A DNA stretch of 64,000 nucleotides from an uncultured Brachyspira sp. (GCF_910588665.1 NZ_CAJUPR010000001.1:201300-265299), one strand, 5' to 3'. Shown: positions 37,424 through 47,512, numbered from the stretch's first letter. Numbers and translations are program-made. Notes: generated by a model not told the origin, from the letters alone.

Positions 37424-38125
37424 TTATATTCTTTTTCTTAATTCATTCATAAAATTAGTACCGGGATCTTTTTTTGCAGGATTAATATATTTTGTATTTA
37501 ATTCTTTATACAGTGAATAATGGGGAGATGTTTTATTTCCGTATTCATAATGAGCTATTACATACTTAATGCTTTTATATTTATTTCTGAGATATTTTAT
37601 TAACATTACATTTGAGTCTAATTGTTCTTTAGTAAGATTATCGGCATATCCTATATTTTCTATGCCTATTGCAGTATAATTAAAACCTACGGTATGCCTT
37701 GCTATGTATTGCTCAGGCGTATTTGCATATATGGTTCCGTCAAAATCAACTAAAAAATGAGCGCCCACATTTACTTCTCCGCCTGCCTCTATATCTGGTC
37801 TTCCTATTAGAATATCGTTTTCAAATATATTAACAGTTACATTCAAATTAGGAGTTTCTGCAGAATGAACTACTATTATTTGCGGATTGTTCAGATATAT
37901 TAACGGATTTCCGTAATGTGTTTTTGAATACTGAGATAATAAATTTAATCTTAGCGAACTCGGAGTAATTTTATATTTATTGTCAATTTTTATGCTTGGA
38001 TTTACTCTTTCTATATTGTTTGTCTGAGCTATATTATCGTTTACAGTATTAACGCATGATGATAATAAAAATATTATAATTAATATAAGATTATATTTCT
38101 TATCATTTAATATCAATTTAAGCAT
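37424..38125 (-). CDS. N-acetylmuramoyl-L-alanine amidase lipoprotein (Amidase_2)
   Basis: 233 aa. Lipobox at Cys24 (FLLSSC). The Amidase_2/PGRP domain spans about 70-225: IIVVHSAE (first zinc His), VGAHFLVDFDGTIY, ARHTVGFNYTAIGIENIGY, YVIAHYEYG (second zinc His) and KKDPG (zinc Asp), consistent with the zinc ligands of the AmpD/AmiD group. It should cleave the lactyl-amide bond of peptidoglycan stem peptides from a membrane anchor facing the periplasm. Its start overlaps the end of the CheX-like gene by 8 bp, so the two are translationally coupled. Confidence 0.9.
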   Translation of the reverse strand: MLKLILNDKKYNLILIIIFLLSSCVNTVNDNIAQTNNIERVNPSIKIDNKYKITPSSLRLNLLSQYSKTHYGNPLIYLNNPQIIVVHSAETPNLNVTVNIFENDILIGRPDIEAGGEVNVGAHFLVDFDGTIYANTPEQYIARHTVGFNYTAIGIENIGYADNLTKEQLDSNVMLIKYLRNKYKSIKYVIAHYEYGNKTSPHYSLYKELNTKYINPAKKDPGTNFMNELRKRI

Positions 38126-38618
38126 CCATTGCTATATTAACACTTACAAAACCAAGCGAAGATTGAAAAGGTATTATTATAGTTTGTAGGTTTTTAGGAA
38201 TTATCTGTATTTCTTTGCCGAAGTAGAGTATAGGAGGCGTGATATCGCAGCTTATTCCTTCTTCGGCTAATTTAGTTATGGCAAGACCGCTTATAGTATT
38301 TCCCATTTCATTAATAACGCTTCGCATCATATCTTCAAAATCATCTTCAGAATCGTATTCTCCGCGTTTCTTATCTGTGAGATTTTCGGTAAGAAGCTGA
38401 GAAAAATTTTCAGGGAATTCATATAATACCTGACCATTAACATCCCCTACAATTCCTATAGCAACACCATATCCTGAGAAAAGCTTACGCCCCTGACCTT
38501 TTACAAGGGTTCCTTTTTCCATTGTAAGACCTGCCATTTCTTTGAATATTGATACTAAAGATACTATAAACGGATTAATAAATCTCACATCCATAAATTT
38601 AATAGGAGTTGTAGCCAT
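38118..38618 (-). CDS. cheX: CheX-like chemotaxis phosphatase
   Basis: 166 aa. Residues MRSVINEMGNTISGLA near 98-113 contain the ExxN catalytic signature of CheX/CheC/FliY phosphatases (Glu104, Asn107), and MDVRFINPFIVSLVSIFKEM at the N-terminus is typical. CheX dephosphorylates CheY-P; in spirochaetes it is the main CheY phosphatase and is important for swimming reversals. A good promoter lies 39-66 bp upstream. The downstream overlapping gene is an amidase lipoprotein, not a chemotaxis gene. Confidence 0.85.
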   Translation of the reverse strand: MATTPIKFMDVRFINPFIVSLVSIFKEMAGLTMEKGTLVKGQGRKLFSGYGVAIGIVGDVNGQVLYEFPENFSQLLTENLTDKKRGEYDSEDDFEDMMRSVINEMGNTISGLAITKLAEEGISCDITPPILYFGKEIQIIPKNLQTIIIPFQSSLGFVSVNIAMDA

Positions 38619-38656
38619 ATTTATTTCCTTGCAAATTTAATTTATTATTTAGGTTA

Positions 38657-38684
38657 ATTATAACATAGTTAATTTTTATTTCAA
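38657..38684 (-). promoter_or_regulatory. cheX promoter
   Basis: Minus strand TTGAAA (38679-38684), 16-bp spacer, TATAAT (38657-38662), followed by a leader with AAGGAAAT before the ATG. Confidence 0.65.
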
Positions 38685-38903
38685 TAATAATTAAATTTAA
38701 ATTTATTAATTGTCTAGTTTTATAATTTATTTTACCATATATTTTTGTTTATGTGCATACATAAGATGTTATATTATATATAATGATTTTGACTTTATAT
38801 ATAGTTTTAAGTAATTATATTTTTTATATTTATTTGCCGAAGTAAATTTTATTGAAAAAATACCGTAAATATTTATAGTAAATATATAATTTATAAATTT
38901 GAC

Positions 38904-38932
38904 TTGATATTTAACTTAAATGATTATAGAAT
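38904..38932 (+). promoter_or_regulatory. dnaE promoter
   Basis: TTGATA (38904-38909), 17-bp spacer, TAGAAT (38927-38932). The predicted start is about 20 nt before the ATG, with AGGGG as ribosome site. TTGACT at 38899 is an alternative -35. Confidence 0.5.
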
Positions 38933-38957
38933 AAAAGCAATCAGATAGGGGTTTAAT

Positions 38958-41900
38958 ATGTCATTTGTTCATTTGCATGTACATACTCAGTATTCAATAT
39001 TAGACGGAGCTTCACGCATAAAATCTCTCTATTCAAAAAAGGATAAGAAAAAAAGACTTATACCGGGTTTGATAGATAGGGCTCTTGAGCTTGGAATGCC
39101 AGCAATAGCCATTACCGATCATGGAAATATGTTCGGAGCTATGGAGTTTTTTTCTGAGGCTAAGGACAAGGGCATTATACCTATAATAGGCTGCGAACTT
39201 TATGTTGCCCCTAAGACCAGATTCGATAAAAAGGCTGAAAACTCAGAAGAAAAGAGCGCTATGCATATTATTATGCTTGCTAAGGATAAAGAAGGTTATG
39301 ATAATTTATGCAAGCTTGTAACTTTCGGATATACAGAAGGTTTTTATTATCGTCCTAGGGTTGACCATGAATTAATAGAAAAATATAATAAAGGATTAAT
39401 CTGCTTATCCGCATGTATGGGGGGAGAAATACCTATTGCCATAAGAAAAAAAGACTATAAGCATGCTTCAAAATTGGCTGAGTATTATAAATCTATTTTC
39501 AAAGATGATTTTTATATAGAACTTCAGGATCATAATATATCTGAAGAGAAATCATTAAACAGCGCATTATATAAATTAGCAAATCATTATAATATAGAAA
39601 TGGTTGTAACAAATGATGTTCATTATGTATTAAAAGAGGATGCTAAAGCCCATGAGATACTTCTTGCCATACAGACAAAGTCTACTTTAGATTCTCCAAG
39701 AAGATATAAATTTCCAAGTAATGAGTTTCATTTAAAAAGCGAAGAGGAAATGATGAAGTCTTTTTCAAAACTTCCGAAAGCGTTTGAAAATACTGTTAGG
39801 ATAGCAGAACAATGCAGAGATTTAAATATAATGAGTAAAACTTATTATATGCCTAATTATGAGCTTCCTGACGGCGAAACGGAGACTACTGCTCTTAGAA
39901 ATATGTGTATAGAGGGTCTAAGCAAATACTATAATAATAATATCCCTAAAGATGCTATGGACAGGCTTGAAATGGAATTGGGCGTTATATCTAAAATGGG
40001 ATTTGAAGGATATTTTTTAGTGGTTCAGGACTTTATTAATTATGCCAGAAATAATGATGTAGCAGTCGGACCAGGGAGAGGAAGCGCTGCAGGCTCCATA
40101 GTTGCATTTGCCACAGGAATTACCAAGGTTAATCCTCTTGATTATAATCTGCTTTTTGAAAGATTTTTAAATCCTGAGAGAAAAAGCATGCCAGATATAG
40201 ATGTAGACTTCCAAGATGATAAAAGAGAAGTAATAATAGATTATGTAAAAGATAAATACGGCAAAGATAATGTTGCCCAAATTGCCACATTCGGAGCTTT
40301 GGGCGGAAGATCCGTTATAAGAGATGTATGCCGTGTTATGGGTATAGATTTGGCTACAGCCGACAGACTTGCTAAAGGAATACCTAATAATATAAGGGTA
40401 GTTGATATATATGATGACCCTGATTGCGCAGATTTTCGAAAGGAGATAGAAAGCAGCAGGGAATTAAAAAGCATGTACGAAATATCATCAAGACTTGACG
40501 GTTTGGTAAGGAATGTAGGTTTGCATGCTGCGGGAGTTATAATATCTTCTCATCCTATAATGGATTTAGCGCCTGTGTATCAGGATTCTAAGACAGGAAC
40601 CAGAGCTTGTCAGTATGAGATGACCTATGTTGAAAGTGCGGGTCTTATAAAAATGGATTTTTTAGGTATTAAGAACTTAAGACTTATAAAAGATGCGGTT
40701 AAAGATATAAAAGAAAGATACAAAATAGAAATAGATATTGATAAGCTTCCTTTAGATGATGAAGCCGTTTACAGTATATTCAGAAAAGCCGATACGGGCG
40801 GTATTTTCCAATTTGAAAGTCCTGGTATGCGTCAGATGCTTATTAATATACAGCCTACGGTTTTTGATGATTTGGTTTCCAGTGTGGCATTATATCGTCC
40901 GGGACCTTTGAATTCTGGAATGGATAAAGATTATGCGGACAGAAAAAATAAAAGAAAAGAAATTGTATACAAACATCCTGATTTAGAGCCTATACTTAAA
41001 GAGAGTCAGGGAGTGCTTATATATCAGGAGCAGATTATGGCTATAAGCAGGTTTATAGGAGGATTTACTGCAGCAGAAGCCGATGATTTAAGAAAAGCTA
41101 TGGGTAAAAAAATTGCAGATAAAATGAACTCTATGGAAGCGAAATTTATTAATGGCGGACTTGAAAGAGGATATGATAAAGAATTATTAACATATCTTTT
41201 TGATACTATGAAAGGATTTGCCGAATACGGTTTTAATAAATCTCATTCCGTTTGTTATGCTTTAATAGCTTATCAGGAGGCTTATATAAAAGCGCATTAT
41301 CCTATGGAATATTATGTGGCTTTGCTTAATACGGTTATAGCTGATACTGATAAAATAGACTTATATCTTAATGAAATTAAACAAAAAAATATAGATGTAA
41401 TCACGGCAAATGTTTTTGAAAGCAATGCATTATTTTCGCAGAAGGACGGAAAAATAATTTATGCTTTGCATGCTATTAAAGGAATAGGTTTGCATGCAGC
41501 TTTAGCTATTGAAGAGGAGAGAGAAAAAAACGGACAGTTTAGAAATTTGGAAGATTTTGTTAAAAGAGTTGATGTTCATTTGGTTAATAGAAAGGTTTAT
41601 GAAACATTAATTAAGAGCGGGGCATTTTCGGAGTTCGGATATACTCAGAATGCTTTGATTTCTTCTCTTGATGCAATACTCTCCCATGCATCTAATTATC
41701 AAAAAGAAACTTTATCAGGTCAGACTATGCTTTTTGATTCTATGTCTGAAGATGATTCAGGAAGCGCATCTTTGGTTATAGAAAGGCATATTGAGTATTC
41801 TCCGAATATTTTAATGGAAAATGAGAAAGAAGTTTTAGGATTTTCTTTGAGGTATCATCCTTTTTCAAGATATATAAGTAAAATAGATTATAAATATTTC

Positions 41901-42620
41901 AATAATACTTTAGATATTGATAATTTAAAAGATAAAGATGAGTTCTTAATCCCATGTGTTGTTATATCAGTAATAGAATCTTCTACAAAGAAAAATGCTC
42001 CTATGCTTGCATTAAAAGTTATGGATTTATTTACCGAATATACATTTTTTATTACGGCTAAAAATCAAATTCTTAAGTATAGAGATATGCTTGAAGAACA
42101 GGCAGGTATATTGATAAAGGGACGAAAAGAAAAAAACAGATTCTCTGAAAAAATATATAATAACATTTCGGATATAAAATTATTAGATGATTATCTGAAA
42201 GATAATAATATGAAGCTTAAGGAAATAAACAGAGATAGTATTAAAAGAGATTCTAAATTAAGAGATGATAGTCTGCATGCTCAGTTTAAGAATAACAGAG
42301 AAAATATTATTAAACGCTCGGATAATATTGTTTCCAATGCTGCATTTAATAACAGCATATCATCTAAATATACCGGCAGCGGAAAAAAACAGCTCGCTTT
42401 GTATGTTAATAAAAATATATTTGATGATATGGATTTATTATGCCTTCAAAATGCCATATCCTCAAATCCGGGAGATTATACCATATTCTTAAAATTAAAA
42501 TCAGAAAGCGGTACTGAAGTATTCAAAATAGGCGAGAATTACAAAGTTGATCCGAATCAGAGATTTTTAAATGAAGCTAAAAGCGCATTAAGGTCCCTGA
42601 TAGAAATAGAATATGCTTAA
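38958..42620 (+). CDS. dnaE: DNA polymerase III alpha subunit
   Basis: Catalytic subunit of the replicative polymerase. 1220 aa, typical DnaE. An N-terminal PHP domain (HLHVHTQYSILDGASRI; AITDHGNMFGA near 52) is followed by the C-family polymerase core: PGRGSAAGSIV near 373 and the metal aspartates in MPDIDVDFQD (Asp413, Asp415, Asp417), VGLHAAGVIIS, GIFQFESPGM and YGFNKSHSVCYA. An internal clamp-binding motif QTMLF begins near Gln922. HhH and OB-like C-terminal parts follow. It ends at a bidirectional hairpin shared with clpB. It has no proofreading domain of its own. Confidence 0.97.
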   Translation: MSFVHLHVHTQYSILDGASRIKSLYSKKDKKKRLIPGLIDRALELGMPAIAITDHGNMFGAMEFFSEAKDKGIIPIIGCELYVAPKTRFDKKAENSEEKSAMHIIMLAKDKEGYDNLCKLVTFGYTEGFYYRPRVDHELIEKYNKGLICLSACMGGEIPIAIRKKDYKHASKLAEYYKSIFKDDFYIELQDHNISEEKSLNSALYKLANHYNIEMVVTNDVHYVLKEDAKAHEILLAIQTKSTLDSPRRYKFPSNEFHLKSEEEMMKSFSKLPKAFENTVRIAEQCRDLNIMSKTYYMPNYELPDGETETTALRNMCIEGLSKYYNNNIPKDAMDRLEMELGVISKMGFEGYFLVVQDFINYARNNDVAVGPGRGSAAGSIVAFATGITKVNPLDYNLLFERFLNPERKSMPDIDVDFQDDKREVIIDYVKDKYGKDNVAQIATFGALGGRSVIRDVCRVMGIDLATADRLAKGIPNNIRVVDIYDDPDCADFRKEIESSRELKSMYEISSRLDGLVRNVGLHAAGVIISSHPIMDLAPVYQDSKTGTRACQYEMTYVESAGLIKMDFLGIKNLRLIKDAVKDIKERYKIEIDIDKLPLDDEAVYSIFRKADTGGIFQFESPGMRQMLINIQPTVFDDLVSSVALYRPGPLNSGMDKDYADRKNKRKEIVYKHPDLEPILKESQGVLIYQEQIMAISRFIGGFTAAEADDLRKAMGKKIADKMNSMEAKFINGGLERGYDKELLTYLFDTMKGFAEYGFNKSHSVCYALIAYQEAYIKAHYPMEYYVALLNTVIADTDKIDLYLNEIKQKNIDVITANVFESNALFSQKDGKIIYALHAIKGIGLHAALAIEEEREKNGQFRNLEDFVKRVDVHLVNRKVYETLIKSGAFSEFGYTQNALISSLDAILSHASNYQKETLSGQTMLFDSMSEDDSGSASLVIERHIEYSPNILMENEKEVLGFSLRYHPFSRYISKIDYKYFNNTLDIDNLKDKDEFLIPCVVISVIESSTKKNAPMLALKVMDLFTEYTFFITAKNQILKYRDMLEEQAGILIKGRKEKNRFSEKIYNNISDIKLLDDYLKDNNMKLKEINRDSIKRDSKLRDDSLHAQFKNNRENIIKRSDNIVSNAAFNNSISSKYTGSGKKQLALYVNKNIFDDMDLLCLQNAISSNPGDYTIFLKLKSESGTEVFKIGENYKVDPNQRFLNEAKSALRSLIEIEYA

Positions 42621-42645
42621 ATAATAAGTAATTTAATTTTTATTT

Positions 42646-42680
42646 AAAAAGCCTGCCTTAAGTTAAGGGCAGGCTTTTTA
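42646..42680. terminator. Bidirectional terminator between dnaE and clpB
   Basis: Stem AAAAAGCCTGCC / GGCAGGCTTTTT with a 10-nt loop; T tract on both strands. Confidence 0.9.
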
Positions 42681-42686
42681 CAAATA

Positions 42687-45266
42687 TTATTTTTCAAAAA
42701 TTAAATTATCTCCCGATTTTACAGCTTTAATAGTGTCTCCTTCCAAATATTTTCCTCTGAGTATTTCCTTAGACAAAGGATTTTCTATATAGTTTTGTAT
42801 GGCTCTTTTTAAGGGTCTTGCTCCGAATTGAGGATCATAACCGATATCGGCAATATAATTTACAGCTTCATCGCTTATATATAATGTTATTCTCCTGTCT
42901 TTAAGTCTGTCAGCTACTCTTGATATCTGATTTTTTACTATCTCGGCAATATATTTTTTTTCAAGTCTTGTAAATGTTATTATCTCATCTATTCTATTTA
43001 AAAACTCGGGTCTGAACGACATTTTTAATAGTTCATTAATTTTTTCTTTTATATCCTTTATATCATTAGCTTCAAGAATCAAGTCCGAACCTAAATTGCT
43101 TGTCATTATTATAATAGTGTTTTTAAAGTCCACTATTCTTCCTTGTCCGTCTGTAAGTCTTCCGTCATCCAATACCTGAAGAAGCACATTAAATACATCA
43201 TGATGAGCTTTTTCTATCTCATCAAATAGTATAACAGAATAAGGTCTTCTTCTTACAGCCTCCGTTAATTGTCCGCCTTCATCATAACCTACATATCCGG
43301 GAGGAGCTCCTATAAGCCTTGTAACTGAGAATTTTTCCATGTACTCGCTCATATCTATTCTTGTTAATGCTTTTTCATCGCTGAATAAGAAATCGGCAAG
43401 AGTTTTTGCAAGTTCGGTTTTTCCAACCCCAGTAGGTCCTATAAATAGAAAGCTTCCAAGAGGTTTATTTTCATCGGAAAGTCCTGCTCTGTTTCTTCTG
43501 ATAGCATCGGCAACGGAAGTTATAGCTTCTTCTTGTCCTACAACTCTTTTATGAAGCACTTCTTCAAGCTGCAGGTATTTTTCTTTTTCACCCGCAAGCA
43601 TTTTGCTTACAGGTATGCCTGTCCATACCGATATGACTTTTGCTATATCATCTTCCGAAATCTCTTCTCTTAAGAGCCTTTTTTTATCAGAGTTTTTTGC
43701 CTCATTCGCTGCTTTAGAAGCCTCTTCAAGTTTTTTCTGAAGTTCAGGAATTTTACCGTATTTTATTTCAGCGGCTTTTGCCAAATTTCCTTCTCTTGTA
43801 TACTGAGTTTCTTTTATATTTAAAGCTTCAAGCTCTTCTTTTAATTTCCTTGTTTCTTCAATTCTTCCTTTCTCATTATCCCATTGAAGCTTCATAGCAT
43901 TGCGTTTTTCGGAAAGTTCTGATAATTCTTTTTCAAGTTTCTCAAGTCTTTCTTTAGAAGCAGCGTCATTTTCTTTTGAAAGCGCCTGTTTTTCTATATT
44001 GAGCTGTAAAATTTTTCTCTCTATTTTATCAAGTTCTGCAGGCTGACTGTCTATTTCTATTTTTAATTGGCTTGCAGCTTCATCTACTAAGTCAATAGCC
44101 TTATCAGGCAGAAATCTATTAGTTATATATCTGTTTGATAAAACGGCTGCTGAAACCAGCGCTTCATCTTTTATTCTTATACCATGATGAACTTCGTATT
44201 TATCTTTTAATCCTCTTAATATAGATATGGTATCTTCAACACTTGGTTCTTTGCAGTATACCTGCTGGAATCTTCTCTCAAGCGCTTTATCTCTTTCTAT
44301 ATATTTTCTGTATTCGTCTAAAGTAGTTGCGCCTATTGCTCTTAATTCTCCTCTTGCCAATGCTGGTTTAAGCAAATTAGAAGCATCCATAGCTCCTTCC
44401 GTAGCGCCTGCTCCTACTAAAGTATGAAGTTCATCTATAAACAATATTATACTGCCTTCCGATTTTTCCACCTCATTAATAACAGCTTTCAGTCTCTCCT
44501 CAAACTCTCCTCTGAATTTTGCTCCCGCTACTAATGCACCTAAATCCAATGCTAACACTCTTTTATCTTTAAGTCCTTCAGGTACATCTTGAGAAACTAT
44601 TCTTCTTGCAAGTCCTTCAACAATGGCTGTTTTACCTACTCCTGGCTCTCCTATAAGCACAGGATTATTTTTTGTCCTTCTTGATAATACCTGCATAACT
44701 CTTCTTATTTCTTCATCTCTTCCTATAACTGGATCTATCTTTTCATCTTTTGCCAATTTAGTTAAATCACGGCAGTATTTATCAAGAGCCTGCATTTTTG
44801 CTTCAGGATCCTGACTATTAATTTTCTGTCCTTTTCTTAATTCTTTTAATGCACTCAAAACTTCTTTTTTACTTATTCCGATTTTTCTTAGCATATCTCC
44901 CGTTTTGTTATCAGCTTCGGAAAGCGCTAAGAATATATGCTCGGTGGATATATACTGATCTTTTAAAGCATTTGCTTCTTTTTCAGCCTTAGATAAAACT
45001 TTTCCCGCATTAGATGATAAATGCAGCTGAACATTTTCGCCTGTTACCTTTACATTTTCATCAACTATTCTTTGTGTTTTATCTATTAATGTGTTTATAG
45101 GAACACCTATTCTTTCAACAAGAGGCTGTATAAGCCCATCTTCCTGTTTTAATAGCGCAAGTAATAAATGTTCGCTTTTTATTTCATTATGATCTTCGCC
45201 GTTTGCTATATTAGCAGCTTCATTTACAGCATCTTGGGCTTTTATTGTGTATTTATTATAATCCAT
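42687..45266 (-). CDS. clpB: ClpB disaggregase
   Basis: Hsp100 AAA+ disaggregase that works with DnaK to rescue aggregated protein. 859 aa. An N-terminal Clp repeat domain (1-145), first AAA module with Walker A GEPGVGKT near 205 and Walker B ILFIDELHTLVGAGA, a long coiled-coil middle domain (about 400-540) that distinguishes ClpB from ClpA/C, and a second AAA module with GPTGVGKTELAKTL near 608 and VILFDEIEKAH. The C-terminal FGARPLKRAIQNYIENPLS is typical. Ribosome site AAGGAG 12-17 bp before the ATG. No CIRCE element is present; palindromes upstream may regulate it. Confidence 0.97.
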   Translation of the reverse strand: MDYNKYTIKAQDAVNEAANIANGEDHNEIKSEHLLLALLKQEDGLIQPLVERIGVPINTLIDKTQRIVDENVKVTGENVQLHLSSNAGKVLSKAEKEANALKDQYISTEHIFLALSEADNKTGDMLRKIGISKKEVLSALKELRKGQKINSQDPEAKMQALDKYCRDLTKLAKDEKIDPVIGRDEEIRRVMQVLSRRTKNNPVLIGEPGVGKTAIVEGLARRIVSQDVPEGLKDKRVLALDLGALVAGAKFRGEFEERLKAVINEVEKSEGSIILFIDELHTLVGAGATEGAMDASNLLKPALARGELRAIGATTLDEYRKYIERDKALERRFQQVYCKEPSVEDTISILRGLKDKYEVHHGIRIKDEALVSAAVLSNRYITNRFLPDKAIDLVDEAASQLKIEIDSQPAELDKIERKILQLNIEKQALSKENDAASKERLEKLEKELSELSEKRNAMKLQWDNEKGRIEETRKLKEELEALNIKETQYTREGNLAKAAEIKYGKIPELQKKLEEASKAANEAKNSDKKRLLREEISEDDIAKVISVWTGIPVSKMLAGEKEKYLQLEEVLHKRVVGQEEAITSVADAIRRNRAGLSDENKPLGSFLFIGPTGVGKTELAKTLADFLFSDEKALTRIDMSEYMEKFSVTRLIGAPPGYVGYDEGGQLTEAVRRRPYSVILFDEIEKAHHDVFNVLLQVLDDGRLTDGQGRIVDFKNTIIIMTSNLGSDLILEANDIKDIKEKINELLKMSFRPEFLNRIDEIITFTRLEKKYIAEIVKNQISRVADRLKDRRITLYISDEAVNYIADIGYDPQFGARPLKRAIQNYIENPLSKEILRGKYLEGDTIKAVKSGDNLIFEK

Positions 45267-45638
45267 ATTTCAAATCCGCTCCTTATATAAATTAATTATT
45301 TAAGTTTTAATTAAATAATTTGCTTAAGCATTTAAATGCCTTATTTATATATATGCAAAAAATATACCAATTATATATAGATTAATGTATAATTAGGCTC
45401 TTATCATAGTATATATAATAATTTTTTTATGTATATATTAATACTATTGTATAATTTTTATATATAGAATATACTTTGATGTATAAAAATTATACTATAT
45501 ATTGAAAGCAGCTGTTTTATATATAGAAAATATTTGTAATAAAAATTAAATTAATGTTTTAATAATATATAAAAAAATACTGTTTATGATATAATCTTTT
45601 ACTGATTATTATTTGAAATATCTGCTTAGGAGTTTATT
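45267..45638. other. 372-bp divergent region between clpB and the symporter gene
   Basis: Extremely AT-rich. It contains an inverted repeat AATTATTTAA/TTAAATAATT (45294-45320) and two overlapping palindromes, TGCTTAAGCA (45321-45330) and GCATTTAAATGC (45328-45339), all in the likely clpB leader or promoter. No CIRCE (TTAGCACTC type) is present. The rest, to 45638, has many TATA-like stretches and nothing else I can name. Confidence 0.5.
45294..45339 (-). promoter_or_regulatory. Nested palindromes upstream of clpB
   Basis: A 10-bp inverted repeat with a 7-nt loop next to overlapping 10- and 12-bp palindromes, 28-73 bp before the clpB ATG. It could be an operator or a leader RNA structure; the evidence is sequence symmetry only. 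Confidence 0.35.
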
Positions 45639-47039
45639 ATGGAATTTGTGTCGGAGATAATTGCAAAAGTTAATAGTTTTTTATGGGATTATCTATTGAT
45701 AATTTTATTATGCGGAAGCGGAATATATTTTACCATAAGATTCAAATTTGTGCAGATTTTAAATTTTAAAGACGGATGGAATAGAATATTCGGAAGTATT
45801 TCTTTAATGGGAAAAGCAGCTGATAAGGAAGGAATGAGTTCTTTTCAATCTCTTGCTACGGCAATAGCCGCTCAGGTTGGAACTGGAAACTTAGCGGGCG
45901 CCGCTACGGCTTTAATTTCAGGAGGTCCTGGAGCAATATTTTGGATGTGGGTATCTGCTTTTTTTGGTATGGCTACAATATTTGCAGAAGCATCTTTGGG
46001 AAGCAGATATAAAACTACAGCTAAAGACGGTCATGTTATAGGATGTCCTGCATATTATATACAGGCTGCTTATAAAGGTTTTTTGGGTAAATTTTTATCG
46101 GTTTTGTTTGCAGTATTTATTATATTAGCTTTAGGATTTATGGGAAATATGGTGCAGTCTAATTCCATAAGCGGAGCTTTTGTTAATGCTTTTCCGCAGA
46201 TTAAGCCTATATATGCAGGTATAATATGCGCATTGATAGCAGCATTTATATTTATAGGAGGACTTAGAAGAATAGCTTCATTTGCAGAAAAAATAGTGCC
46301 TGTAATGGCTTTATTTTATATAATAGGTTCTTTAATAATAATCATAATGAATATTAAAAATCTTCCTAGTTCTATAGCTTTGATATTTACATCGGCTTTT
46401 AATCCTCAGGCTGTTATAGGAGGAGGATTGGGTATAGGAGTACAGCAGGCTATGCGTTTTGGAGTTGCAAGAGGCTTATTTTCTAATGAGGCGGGTATGG
46501 GATCTACTCCTCATGCTCATGCTTTAGCTAAAGTTGATCATCCATGCGAACAGGGTGTTGTTGCTATGATAGGAGTATTCTTTGATACATTTATAGTTGT
46601 AACTTTAACCGCTTTAGTTATACTTGCTTCAGATATACTTCAGACGCAGATATATACTCTATCTTCCGTATCAGATATACCTGAGATTCTAAAAGGAGTA
46701 GGTTTGCCTCAGGAGGCTTTCAGATTGGGATTCGGACATTTAGGCGTTGTATTTGTTGCCGTATGTTTATTTTTCTTTGCTTTTACCACTATAATAAGCT
46801 GGTATTTTTTCGGAGAGCAGAACATTAAATATTTATTCGGAATAAAAGCTAAAAAAGTTTATTCCGTATTAGTAGTGGGATTCGTGCTTTTAGGTTCGGC
46901 ATTAAAAGTTGATTTGGTATGGGCATTGGCGGATACTTTTAACGGACTTATGGTTATACCGAATATTTTAGGGCTTCTCGCTTTAAGCGGCATTGTGTCG
47001 GCTTTGTTTAAGGAATATAATAATATAAATAAAAGATAA
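45639..47039 (+). CDS. Sodium:alanine/glycine symporter (AGCS family)
   Basis: 466 aa with about eleven transmembrane helices. AGCS family signatures: ATAIAAQVGTGNLAGAATAL near 75-94, GGPGAIFWMWVSAFFGMAT, EASLGSRYKT, and the later GVARGLFSNEAGMGSTPHAHA near 280-300. The protein imports alanine or glycine with Na+ across the inner membrane. Ribosome site AGGAG 7 bp from the ATG. The msrB gene faces it with only 9 bp between stops and no visible terminator. Confidence 0.93.
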   Translation: MEFVSEIIAKVNSFLWDYLLIILLCGSGIYFTIRFKFVQILNFKDGWNRIFGSISLMGKAADKEGMSSFQSLATAIAAQVGTGNLAGAATALISGGPGAIFWMWVSAFFGMATIFAEASLGSRYKTTAKDGHVIGCPAYYIQAAYKGFLGKFLSVLFAVFIILALGFMGNMVQSNSISGAFVNAFPQIKPIYAGIICALIAAFIFIGGLRRIASFAEKIVPVMALFYIIGSLIIIIMNIKNLPSSIALIFTSAFNPQAVIGGGLGIGVQQAMRFGVARGLFSNEAGMGSTPHAHALAKVDHPCEQGVVAMIGVFFDTFIVVTLTALVILASDILQTQIYTLSSVSDIPEILKGVGLPQEAFRLGFGHLGVVFVAVCLFFFAFTTIISWYFFGEQNIKYLFGIKAKKVYSVLVVGFVLLGSALKVDLVWALADTFNGLMVIPNILGLLALSGIVSALFKEYNNINKR

Positions 47040-47048
47040 TATTATTTA

Positions 47049-47408
47049 TTATTTCGGCTTGAATATCAGAGATATTGAATTAACGCAGTGTCTGACATTT
47101 TTTTCCGTCAGATGTTCTCCTTCAAATATATGTCCCAAATGTCCGCCGCATTTGCTGCATGTTATTTCTATTCTATATCCGTCTTCATCTAATGATCTTC
47201 TAACCGCACCTTTTATTTCATCGTCAAAGCTTGGCCATCCGCAATTAGATTTAAATTTATCTTTTGAACGGTATAATTCGGCTCCGCATTGTTTGCAGCA
47301 GTATACGCCTTCTTCAAAAAAATCATTGTATTTGCCTGTAAACGGATATTCTGTTCCTTTAAATATAATTATATTTTTTTCTTCTTCCGTAAGTTCTCTT
47401 TTTTCCAT
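47049..47408 (-). CDS. msrB: Peptide methionine-R-sulfoxide reductase MsrB
   Basis: Reduces methionine-R-sulfoxide in oxidised proteins. 119 aa. Two zinc CxxC pairs (Cys38/Cys41 in CKQCG and Cys84/Cys87 in CSKCG) and the catalytic Cys108 in RHCVNS. Cys56 in NCGWPSF sits in the loop that carries the resolving cysteine in many MsrB. GHLGHIFEGEHL is also conserved. Stand-alone, not fused to MsrA. The start is ATG after a weak AGAGGA-like site. Confidence 0.95.
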   Translation of the reverse strand: MEKRELTEEEKNIIIFKGTEYPFTGKYNDFFEEGVYCCKQCGAELYRSKDKFKSNCGWPSFDDEIKGAVRRSLDEDGYRIEITCSKCGGHLGHIFEGEHLTEKNVRHCVNSISLIFKPK

Positions 47409-47512
47409 TTTTTAAATCCTCTTATATATTTAAATATATATATTATTATAATATTATTTATATTTTTTACAAATTAAAGTTTTTATTATTTTTAATAAAA
47501 AAGGATATAGTT

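Larger units (their letters stand above)
38619..38957. other. 339-bp divergent region between cheX and dnaE
   Basis: AT-rich with a promoter for each side (38657-38684 and 38904-38932). The middle (38690-38900) has runs of A/T and no convincing gene or structured RNA. Confidence 0.6.

Noticed and set aside
45267..45638. CIRCE heat-shock operator before clpB
   Set aside because: No TTAGCACTC or its complement with 9-bp spacing is present; the same holds before htpG.
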